Assembly (NCBI GenBank): GCA_032622095.1
Contig: CP136063.1
Location: 38,786,106-38,850,105 of the forward strand
Length of the DNA: 64,000 bases
Reading direction: 5' to 3'
Source: Siphonodentalium dalli
Taxonomy: Eukaryota > Mollusca > Scaphopoda > Gadilida > Siphonodentaliidae
Shown here piece after piece: positions 47,765 through 57,180 of the stretch. The notes below the pieces were generated by a model that saw only the letters and a program-made list of their open reading frames with translations, was not told where the DNA came from and ran no database searches. Within the stretch, counting starts at the first letter, position 1; each line of letters opens with the position of its first letter. The position numbers were made by a program, and so were the translations under genes.

Positions 47765-48060
47765 TGTGCAGGAGCTGATGGCAGGTTGATTAACTGGACA
47801 TCGGCAGATGATACCACCCGACTCTGAGAATCTTGGCTTTGAGTCGTGTGCCGACAGTGATGAGGAAGTATGGGCGAGTGGGGAAAAAAGCATAGTAAAA
47901 TTCAAGAAAATATTCTAATAAATGTGGTTTGATTCCTGTACAGGAGCTGATGGCAGGTCCAGTAACTGGACATCGGATGATGATGATACCACCTGACGCT
48001 GATAACCTTGGGTTTGAGTCGTGTGGTGAAAGTGACTAGGAAGAATGGACTATTAGAACA
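47765..48060. repeat. Tandem duplication with acidic exon-like sequence
   Basis: Two copies about 175 bp apart contain CAGGAGCTGATGGCAGG and TTTGAGTCGTGTG, followed by GACAGTGA or GAAAGTGA. In part they read as acidic peptide. Function unknown. Confidence 0.55.
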
Positions 48061-48589
48061 CACGAGTGGAAAAAAAACCACCCCACTGTAGACGAGCAGC
48101 CACAGAAGAATGGTATATACAATTACTTTGTACACCAAAAACGACTCATTTTATTAAGGGATTATTGAAAGGAGAATTTAGATATGTTTTAAAACTTGAA
48201 AGGCTTCAGTTTATAAATTCAAAGGTGCATAACAAAATGGGGGGTCTATTCGACGATGAAGCCGATAGCGTACCGGCCCGGTGTAAAATAGGAATATAAA
48301 ATGTTACGTTTGATAACCAAAATCAAATTTGGCTGTACCTCTGGCAATTACCAATTACTAATACTGATTTTTATATGATTTGAGAATTCGAATAACAGTT
48401 GACAGACACTGATCGTTCATCGAAACGTGTTTAAATGCGTACAGCAAAATTTCCAGTTGCCAACAAATTTTAATTGTTTCTCTTCATGCCACGATTCAAC
48501 TGGTGGACTCCCCTCCATGTGTTTATTGGGCTTCTTAAAAATCACCATATACCCCACAAGGCAAAGCCTGGAACGTGCTCAGTATAGAA

Positions 48590-49130
48590 TATAATGTTTT
48601 TTCAATATCTTGACCTGCATAGATTGTTAGTGAACTAAACTGCATGTTTCAAATCCGGACCCAACATTATATTTAACTGCAATAGATTAATCGCGGACCT
48701 AAACATTATATTTATCTGTAATAGATTAATCGCGAACCTAAACATTATATTTATCTGTAATGGATTAATCTTGTGTTGTATATTTAATTGTTGCACCCGT
48801 TATAGAAATTTATTACGTTTTCTTTTTATCTTTTACAACATCTACAGTCTCATATACACTTTATCATGGGATAATGTGGGGGATGTATCGAAAAGTCAGA
48901 CACCAAACAAAGGACACCAACAATCAACTCAACACCTGGACGCTAAGCTATGCGGCTCAAAACCGCATTCCAACAGTGTCCCGATGTCCAGATGAACCCG
49001 ATATAATAAAGACAGCCGGGGACAGTTGGCAACATATCTACCAGGTCTTGTAGATATGGACAGAATAAGGTGCGATCTATTACGTCACAGACTTATATAA
49101 CTTCAGAAGTTCGAAAATATGTAATAAAAA
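48590..49130 (+). pseudogene. Duplicated exon block, copy 1 (broken)
   Basis: A run of about three 38-bp repeats (AACATTATATTTATCTGTAA) precedes a T-rich acceptor region and exon-like sequence starting LSWDNVG. Frameshifts and a stop break it relative to copy 2 at 49375-49945. Confidence 0.5.
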
Positions 49131-49374
49131 AAATGCTTACAGAGATAAAATATGATTACATAAAATAAATCCCAGTAGTGTGCTCATGTGTTTGAGCGAG
49201 ACCATCCTTCTGACGGCCTGTTCTGGGCCACAAACAATAGAAATGACAAAACTTAAAAAATGGATATCTGATCACTCTGAGCATTGTTCCTCAACTCGAA
49301 TCAATTATGTTTGTCGTTTCACCGAATAGAGTATGTATATTAATCTGACCAAGCAGATTGGGATACAATTATTT

Positions 49375-49945
49375 TGACCTGCATCGATTGTTAGTGAACT
49401 AAACTGCATGCTTCAAATCCGGACCCAAACATTATATTCATCTGTAGTATATTAATCGCAGACCTAAACATTATATTTATCTGTTATAGATTAATCGCAG
49501 ACCTAAACATTATATTTATCTGCAATAGATTTATCGCGGACCTAAACATTATATTTATCTGTAATAGATTAATCGCGGACCTAAACATTATATTTATCTG
49601 TAATGGATTAATCTTGTGTTGTATATTTAATTGTTGCACCCGTTATAGAAATTTATTAAGTTTTCTTTTTTTCTTTTAGAACATCTACAGTCTCTGGTTA
49701 CACTTTATCGTGGGATAATGTGGGAATGTTTAGGAAGGTTAGACATCAAACGAAGGACACAAAGAATCAACTAGATACGTGGACACTAAGCTATGCGGCT
49801 GAAAACCGTATTCCGACAGTGTCCCACGATGAAGGCGATATAATAAAGACAGCCGGGGAGTTGCCATTGGTAACATATCTGCCAGGTCATGTAGCTATGG
49901 ACAGAATCAGGTGCGATCTAGAATGTCACAGGATTATATAACTTC
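49375..49945 (+). pseudogene. Duplicated exon block, copy 2
   Basis: Five 38-bp repeats are followed by an acceptor (TTTCTTTTTTTCTTTTAG, ending about 49679). The open exon then reads LSWDNVGMFRKVRHQTKDTK, QLDTWTLSYAAENRIPTVSH and LPLVTYLPGHVAMDRIRCDL to a TAA at about 49941. Copy 1 lies 780 bp upstream. The conserved DNVG and WTLSYAAENRIP words look like real protein. I do not recognise the domain; a domesticated or dispersed transposon-related gene is possible. Confidence 0.45.
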
Positions 49946-50076
49946 AGAAGTTCGAAAATATGAAAAAATGCATACTAATGCTTACAGATATTGAACAGTA
50001 TTACATAAAAAATTCCCAGTAGTGTGTTCATGTGTTGAGATAGTAGTTTTTACCTTAGTCATTTTAATGTTACGGA

Positions 50077-50250
50077 CAGATGGACGCCCCGGGATATGAG
50101 GGACAGATGGACGCCCCGGGATATGAGGGACAGATGGACGCCCCAGGATATGAGGGACAGATGGACGCCCCGGGATATGAGGGACAGATGGACGCCCCGG
50201 GATATGAGGGACAGATGGACGCCCCGGGATATGAGGGACAGACTGATTGC
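50077..50250 (+). repeat. 27-bp minisatellite (MDAPGYEGQ repeat)
   Basis: Six near-identical copies of GACGCCCCGGGATATGAGGG type, in frame as MDAPGYEGQ. They are followed by ACTGATTGCAGGCACAG and a GTTAGTG donor-like site. The period is a multiple of three, so the frame stays open on both strands. Coding is possible but unproven. Confidence 0.8.
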
Positions 50251-50390
50251 AGGCACAGGTTAGTGTTTATGTCACTTCAATAAAGTCACTACAGTGCACA
50301 GTAACATGCCAGAGGAATCAGAGGATGCAGCATGCGATTCAGTTCAAGCGGAATTAGAGGATGTAGTCCTATTTGATTTTAATGAAAGCA

Positions 50391-50577
50391 ATGGAGGAGA
50401 ATCCCTCAAACAGGAAGAAGTGGTCTCCGGAAGAGACCAGAGAACTAGACAATCTCTTTAGTGAATTTTTGAAGAGCAAATCAGTTCCTGGGGAAAAAAG
50501 AATGTGAAAGACTAAAGATATCCCAAACAAATGGAGGTGTCCTATACAAGCGAGAGTCTCGCTTTATTGTCAAGTAA
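50391..50577 (+). pseudogene. Paralogue of the 4405-4802 C-terminal exon, frameshifted
   Basis: The ATG frame at 50391 reads NRKKWSPEETRELDNLFSEF and KSKSVPG, then hits TGA at 50505. The homologous sense continues in another frame (KKECERLKISQTNGGVLYKR) to a TAA at 50575. The break falls in a GGGGAAAAAAG run, a typical place for a single-base indel. W, F, P-x-KK-x-C and NGG align with the 4405 copy. Confidence 0.5.
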
Positions 50578-50990
50578 ATAAGCGCCTTAAACCACAAATG
50601 AACACCGAATGCACGTTGAGAAACCTCATTTTGTGCGTGGATATCCATGCTGAAAAGGTGCACTCGCAGACTTGTTCCATAAGAATCTGGAGCAATCAAT
50701 CATTCTCATCCTTATATTTTTCATATTTCCTGACAGTGTTTGTGTATTCCATATGGTTTCAAAATAGCTATTATCATCAATCATACTTTGTTTCGCATTG
50801 GAATTGACACCAATCAGGACTATATGTTCTTAAACAAAATTTTGCTAAAACTCCTTTGGGGCTCAAAGAAAAATATGTAGGATATTGTTACACACAAAGG
50901 AGAACATTATAGGAGCTATACATCAATGTGAAAAGACTCCAGTAATGACGACACAAAATGACCTTGATAAAGGAGACTTTAGTCAATTTT

Positions 50991-51060
50991 AAGCTAAACT
51001 ATCAAAAATCAAGTTTTAAAAATACAACCCTTTTTAAAACTTGATTTGATAGTTTAGCTT
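50991..51060. repeat. Foldback
   Basis: The arms AAGCTAAACTATCAAA and TTTGATAGTTTAGCTT are perfect inverted repeats, with further A/T-rich pairing inward (AATCAAGTTTTAAAAA / TTTTTAAAACTTGATT). Confidence 0.8.
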
Positions 51061-51939
51061 TCAATTTATTTAAAATGATTCGACCCTTTCACAAGTTAAG
51101 ATATGTGGCAATGTATTGCTGTTTTTATTTTGTCATGTTTCGTCTCATTTTGTCGTGTGATTTTGTCGAGTTTGATTGAGAGATGTTTGGGTTAGGGCCC
51201 TGCGAATCGGGTGTTTTGATTTCGAATCTAATCTCGAATCAGGCAAACGATTCGAAATCTAATCTCGAATCGAATTATTGTTACTGAGTTCAAATACATA
51301 GAACGTCTAAGAAACACCTGAAATATCCTGGCGAAAACCAAATGGTTATCATCGATGTAGTGCAATATACGCTTACAACAAATGTCTATGCAAGGAATAG
51401 TTGAGTACAGATAGAGAGCATACATGAATAAGAGAACGAATGTCAATGTAAATAGGGACAAGTGTACCACGTGGTGCCTGTTTCATTTTGTTTAATAGCG
51501 CAGTATTTTTCACTACATATACACTTGCGATGATTTGTTGTCTGTCGCTTGAAGTTGAACTGAGACTTATTGGACAATGGTTACAAAATACTCAGAACTT
51601 AGATTCATAGACAGAACACAACGCGCATACGCTCTCGCGAAATATATCCTTGCGCCATTTGCAACTCATTCGATAAGAGTCTCGAGATTATGATGCAAGT
51701 TGTGTTCTGTATTTATTCTACACTGTTCAGTCAGATAAGTTCAATCCACGAATGTCACCTGCATTGGTACTATAGCTACCTTTATTGTGATTCAAGTCTG
51801 ACAAATAAACAATAATTATGGGGGGATCACCGGAAGCAGATCGACGTAATGTACGTCGATCGACATAATGTACGTTATCTTTCGTGGCGACAACGTCAAC
51901 AAGAATAGTTCCGGCCTGTATTCCTCTAGAGGTATACAC

Positions 51940-54154
51940 TAGAGATGGGCGGTACTCGGTATTCACCGTGCAGTATCAATTGGGCCAAGATGGTTCATTC
52001 TGGGCCAGCCCTTTTAATTCAGATTGTTTGGCTTCGGCAATCTGCTACGGCAACCCTTTATCGTGGCCCAGTTTGCTTCAGCAAATGGCTTCGGCATTGC
52101 CGATTGCCGTAGCCAATTATGAGGGCTGCTGGGCTGTCTGCAGTCTATCACACACAATGAATTACGGAACATTTTTAATTAACTTTTGAACACGGGATTT
52201 AGTTAAGGGGGAGAACTTTATTCATGTATTATCATAATAATGAAATAAACATAGCTAGGTGAAACGGAAGGGAGACAATGCAGCTCAACTATATTTAAAA
52301 TTGGGGTTGATGGTAGCGAGGTAACGTCCCAAGAGATATACTTCGACCAAAACCTGCGGGTCATATTCTGCGTCTGCAAATACTCAGTGGCGGGCGAGTT
52401 GAATGAATGTCACGGATTTGTCAGTCAAATTTTAAGACAAAAGTCGTGAGTCGAAAAGTTTGGACGAAGTATCGCTCGTGACGTTACACCGCTATCAGGT
52501 TGAATATAGAAGAAGATACACCATCGCTCTACTTCAGCCCAAAATACAACCATTGCATCATTGGTAAAAATTGAATACAACAGAGACATAACATGGGAGC
52601 GACCGATAAAGGCTGCTTTCAATCAGCGGTCCGCTAAAGTATTCAACTCAATATTGGATTTTAATTTGAAACCGTCTTTTGATGTGATAAAATTGCGGTT
52701 ACGATATATTGAATTTTTATTTTACACACGGTTTCAATACGGTTTTTCTTTTCGAAACCGACTCTAGTCAATATATTGAAATACCACCACTTGCTCGTCT
52801 TTTTGGCAGTGTATGGCTGAAAGTACAATAACGCCAAATGTTGGTTTTCAATGTTCCTGAATTCTGGTAACTCCAATAATTGCTCGTTATTTCATAACAG
52901 TTTATATTTTTACAAAATAACGGTCATTATAGATACCACATTCAGTGAAACTACGAGAAATATATTGAATATTAAACAAGCAAGGTGGGTAGGTAAGGGC
53001 AGGTTGAGACATTTCTTGTTCACCTAAACCCAAATCTTAAGACTGAATTCTTTTCAGCATTTATGCAACTCATGAACAAAAGCTTGGAAGATATATAAAT
53101 GATGCTACTGACAAGAAGAAGAATGCTGTTCATAAAGTGATTGTTTGTAATGTGAATGAAGAACCTCATATTTGCTTGTTTGCACGTAATATTGAGATAG
53201 ATGAGGAAATAAGGTATGATTACGGAGTTCCCAATTTACCTTGGCGAAAAGCTAACCATAAGAAACCCAGCACTCCACAGAATGGTGATGATATACATGC
53301 TAGTGATGCACATCCTAACCATTAAGAAAACATCGCATCAGAACAGAATGGTGATGGTGGACATTCTAGTGGTGTACTTCTCAAGTTGCCATGTTCTCAA
53401 GTAAGTTAATTATTTACACTATCATTAAATTCAGGTTGAAACATGTTGAGCCATTCATGTCCGTAGTCATACTCAGCTTATATGTTTATACTTTTTCTAA
53501 ATCTAATATTAATTTCCAACTTTTAGAGAATCTGAATTTTTCAGACTTAGAAATCTTGTGTGAACATTTTCATTGCTCCTGCAATAGTGTTGTGCGGTTT
53601 TAAACAATACCGACGAAACAGACCAACTTGATTCTGCCCCAACCGACATGTTTTTTTTTGTATGTTTATTTTTCAATTGAATCGACTTGTTAGTTGATAC
53701 TGTTGTCAAATAATCAGCCTCTCTGATCAATAATATATCGGAATGTGTCCATTAGAGATGGGCGGTACTCGGTATTTACCGTGCGGTATCGGTATCAGCG
53801 TAATACCGATTTACCGTACCGAATCAAAACTAAAAATACCGAATTTTCGGTACTGAAATTATTCATGTGTGTCTTGTATTGAGTAAAGTTTCTTATTAAA
53901 CAGTTTTGATTCGGTACATTAATCAAAATTAATCTCAGAATTATACAAATCCATCAGACCATCAGTTTGACAGGCCTTGAGCGACCAAAAGGAATAAACA
54001 CTCACAGATGGCTGACCTAGTTACGGGCCTAACAATCAATGCAGTTGTTAGAATAGATACACACTACACAGTGTATCAAAGAAACAGTGCTGTGACTTAT
54101 TGCTACAAAAATTTACCAATACTGAGCTTAAAATTTCAATACCGCCCATCTCTA
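51940..54154. mobile_element. hAT-like element enclosing a SET-domain exon
   Basis: The 8-bp direct repeat GTATACAC lies at 51932-51939 and 54155-54162. The termini are TAGAGATGGGCGGTA on the left and its inverse TACCGCCCATCTCTA-like (AATACCGCCCATCTCTA) on the right. A second internal copy of the left terminus starts at 53753 (TAGAGATGGGCGGTACTCGG). No transposase is seen. The SET exon at 53058-53400 lies inside, so the element may have captured host sequence. Alternatively, the unit ending at 54154 is only the inner 402-bp MITE. Confidence 0.6.
53058..53400 (+). pseudogene. SET-domain C-terminal exon
   Basis: The acceptor TTCTTTTCAG ends at 53057 and a strong donor GTAAGT starts at 53401. 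The frame reads LGRYINDATDKKKNAVHKVI, CNVNEEPHICLFARNIEIDE and EIRYDYGVPNLPW. GRYIN, the hydrophobic EPHICLFA strand, the I(D/E)xxEE(I/L) turn and YDYG match the end of SET lysine methyltransferase domains. Two features argue against activity. The usual N-H after RxI is N-D here. An in-frame TAA at 53323-53325 precedes otherwise open sequence up to the donor. The N-terminal half of the domain is absent. It lies inside a hAT-like element. Confidence 0.7.
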
Positions 54155-54796
54155 GTATACACTAATATGTATTCAATGGCTGGGATTCCATTGAATACAT
54201 GTGACCCACGTCAATGAGTGTGGAATAAAGACTTGTATTGACTCAAATCAAACAAAGATCTTAAATCTGGCATACGTGTGTGTTATGAAATAATAGAATG
54301 TCCAAGGATTCCCGGAAGGACACTTTCACACAACCTTGAATGACAATTTTGTTGTTCACTTATGTCTCTCTTACAGATTGGGTCAATTAGTTAGATATCA
54401 GTTGAGAAATAACTCTTGTCGATTAAGGTTATGCATTATAACCGAAAGGTTTGAAGATAAATTATATAACCAGCGTAGCAATTTCACAAGAGAACCACCA
54501 TAACCGCAGAAGGTATAAGTATAAAATAAGCGCAAAACTTTGAGATTTATATTGCTGTCGAAAACACACACACCAAAGTTGAAATTGATATGAATGTCAA
54601 TCAGACATCCAAATATCAGTGTTCAAGTGGTGTCATGAATTCGTCTCTTGATTGGCTAGTGAATTGTGCACATGCATTGATAAACTGATCAATCCACTGT
54701 CGCAGCAGGTATTCTAGAAATATTTTGCATGTACTGTGACACGACTTGTTAGTTTCTGAAACCATATTTCTTTGCAAATGTTAGCTCAATCGTGTC

Positions 54797-55075
54797 GTGT
54801 TGATTTTTCTAGGTACTTATGCACCTAAATACTCATGGGTAATTGACAGTAACTGTAATGGCAGAGCAGTACTACCTGGAGGAATTTATATGAAGCATCA
54901 GAATCCCTGTTTATATCTAAAAAAACAAAAAATATTCAATAGTTTCCATTTACATTTTAGGTACGCGGTATATAGGCGTGGTCATGTGGCACGATGCTCT
55001 ATGAGTGCTGTCATTTCAATAGCAGAAGTAATCAAGAAATTTAGGTTCAACAGCAGAAGTAATCAAGAGATTTAG
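54797..55075 (+). other. Exon-like frame of unknown protein
   Basis: After TTTTTCTAG the frame reads GTYAPKYSWVIDSNCNGRAV and LPGGIYMKHQNP, ending at a TAG. The sequence is protein-like but unrecognised. Confidence 0.25.
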
Positions 55076-55399
55076 GTTATCGAGAAATAACTTTAATGGC
55101 TAAATGTGTGCCAACCAATGTTTTTATAGTATGTTGTGGATTGACAGCTTATGATTAAATTGTTCGGCGATAACATCACATGTCCTGGCATCGGACATAA
55201 CATTGCGTGCGTATGTTTAAGTCTTTTACTACGATATTATAGTGAAATTTCTTTTCTGGTAAGAGCATTGTGGTCTGTAGAAAGCAAGGAAATGCACCGG
55301 TCACCAAAGATTCGACAAACTCTGAATCATGGTAGCTGATTTCGAATCGAATCCGATGAACGATTTTGAATCGCATCGAATAGATTTGCATGGCCCTAC

Positions 55400-56075
55400 G
55401 GTAAATGGCGGTATTATTGGTAAAATTCTTCTAAAATATTAGTGACATCAATTTCATACCAAGTTTATAGCCAAATTTATGAAATGTGGTATGTGAATAA
55501 TAAAAAAACATTATTAAGCATGAAGCAAGTTTGATTTATTATCAATCTTAATGTATATTTCCACTGTGTTGATAAAGTAATACTTTGGCGTTGGCATACG
55601 GGTATGTCACTTTGGTCGAGTTAGTTCAATATTTCTGCAACTGGATAAAAAAATATCGAAATAAAATAAAAAAATTCCCTACATACCTTCCCTAATTTTT
55701 TCGCTCAGTTACCGGAAACATACAATCTTTTTTTCTTGGCCTTACATATGTTCAAACATACCCAATATTTTAATTAGAGGCTGGACATGATTCCGTCCCA
55801 TTTAATGGCACACCTTTTGAATATGTGCTGTTTGGTAATTAATTGTATACCTTTGGTAACAAGTCACAAATTTTCACTAATGACTATGAAAGGTAATTAC
55901 CACGTGCTGTTCATCTTGACATCACACTATATCACACATCCTATCATCTATCTATATATTGGTTAATCAGTCTGAAAATTACTTATCATGTAACTTTAAT
56001 GAAATATTAAGCATATGGCACTGACATATGAGGTGAGCATCCCAGGCGTGTTAGTGGGTTGTCAAATGCACTGCT
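55400..56075. other. No gene recognised
   Basis: AT-rich spacer upstream of the Penelope-like element. It contains no exon-like frame. Confidence 0.5.
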
Positions 56076-56186
56076 TTATTATTTGTTTGCCAAAGTGGGC
56101 AGTTACCAACTGAGAATATATATATTTTTTTTTTTCTCACATATTTCAAGTCTCTTGAAGAAACCAGGAGCAATGAAAGCATTCAT
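56076..56186 (+). repeat. Left pseudo-LTR direct repeat
   Basis: 111 bp starting TTATTATTTGTTTGCCAAAG and ending AATGAAAGCATTCAT. It includes the ORF1 ATG at 56173. It matches 58801-58909 except for one G/A difference and an 11- versus 9-T run. Confidence 0.9.
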
Positions 56187-57180
56187 CAGTAAGCTTCAGT
56201 CCTCGGTAGATTCACGAGTTGGCGTCCAAACTCACACGAAACGTGCTCGGTCACCCTCCCCTCCCCCACTAACCGCTCGCCAGCTTCAATTCCAGGATGG
56301 TCCAGCCAGTGATCAGACAACGTCACCGTCTCTGATGTCAACGCCAAAAGGCGTCAAATCTACACCACAGCCACCTGCACCAAAACCACACACACGAGCA
56401 TCTGCAACTGCTACGTCACGCAAATCCACTTCACCGAACACGCCACTTCGCAATTCACCAGCCAAGAAAACTACACCACCGAAGCATGTCTCTTCCAGTC
56501 CTACTTCGCCTGTTGGTTCCATCGCTTCAATGACCTCGCCAACGATTTCAACATCATCACCATCGTATGCCGAGGTATTGTCATCACCTAAGGTATCAAA
56601 ATTTTATAAATTCCGTCAAACTGGCCCTAAGAAGGATTGGTCCTTCCCTAAACAGATCAAAAACAGTGTTGTTATTTTAGGCTCTTCTAATGTGTCCCGG
56701 ATCGATATCGATCCTCCCAAAAATGTTACTATTGCTTGTTACCCAGGTGGCAATTTAGGTCATTTCGGCAACATCGCTCACAAACTGAAGTCGAAGCCAG
56801 AGAAGACACCTCGGCACGTCATAATCAGCATTGGCATCAACAACAAAGAGGACTGGAAGACAGACAACGACAAAGACAAAACAGCAGGCACCACAGCTAA
56901 GAACAGGGTAACCAACATGGTTTGTAATTTCCCTAAAGTATTCCCTAACGCCACACTTCATTTTCAGGAAATCAATATCTCATCTAGTTTAGATTCTAGG
57001 GACCAGGAAGTTCTGCGTGCCATCAACAGCCAAGCTCGTCACACACAGAACCTCAAGGTTATCCAAGCAATACCAGACCGTGATTTTCACGTCGAAAACG
57101 ACAACATCCACTGGACATCACAGACGGCGGCGAAAATCTACCAAGGCTGGACCAACATCTTTAAAGGTCATTTAAACTAA
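56173..57180 (+). CDS. ORF1: disordered tail plus SGNH/GDSL-type hydrolase domain
   Basis: 335 codons from the first ATG in frame; codons upstream of it are open but lie in the repeat. Residues 1-140 are rich in Ser, Pro, Thr and Lys (RARSPSPPPLTARQ, KSTSPNTPLRNSPAKK), typical of a disordered nucleic-acid-binding gag-like region. From about residue 160 the SGNH blocks appear in order. These are VVILGSSN (block I, nucleophile S172), YPGGNLG (block II Gly, near 190), IGINN (block III Asn, 223) and DNIHW (block V, D310 and H313). SGNH esterase domains are known in ORF1 of some CR1-type LINEs and in Ngaro-type elements. I do not know of one attached to a Penelope-type RT. It overlaps ORF2 by 16 nt. 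Confidence 0.8.
   Translation: MKAFISKLQSSVDSRVGVQTHTKRARSPSPPPLTARQLQFQDGPASDQTTSPSLMSTPKGVKSTPQPPAPKPHTRASATATSRKSTSPNTPLRNSPAKKTTPPKHVSSSPTSPVGSIASMTSPTISTSSPSYAEVLSSPKVSKFYKFRQTGPKKDWSFPKQIKNSVVILGSSNVSRIDIDPPKNVTIACYPGGNLGHFGNIAHKLKSKPEKTPRHVIISIGINNKEDWKTDNDKDKTAGTTAKNRVTNMVCNFPKVFPNATLHFQEINISSSLDSRDQEVLRAINSQARHTQNLKVIQAIPDRDFHVENDNIHWTSQTAAKIYQGWTNIFKGHLN

Noticed and set aside
51193-55399. A 4.2-kb hAT element between TAGGGCCCTGCGAAT and its near-inverse at 55385-55399
   Set aside because: The 8-bp flanks (GTTTGGGT and CGGTAAAT) do not match, so the ends probably belong to separate insertions.
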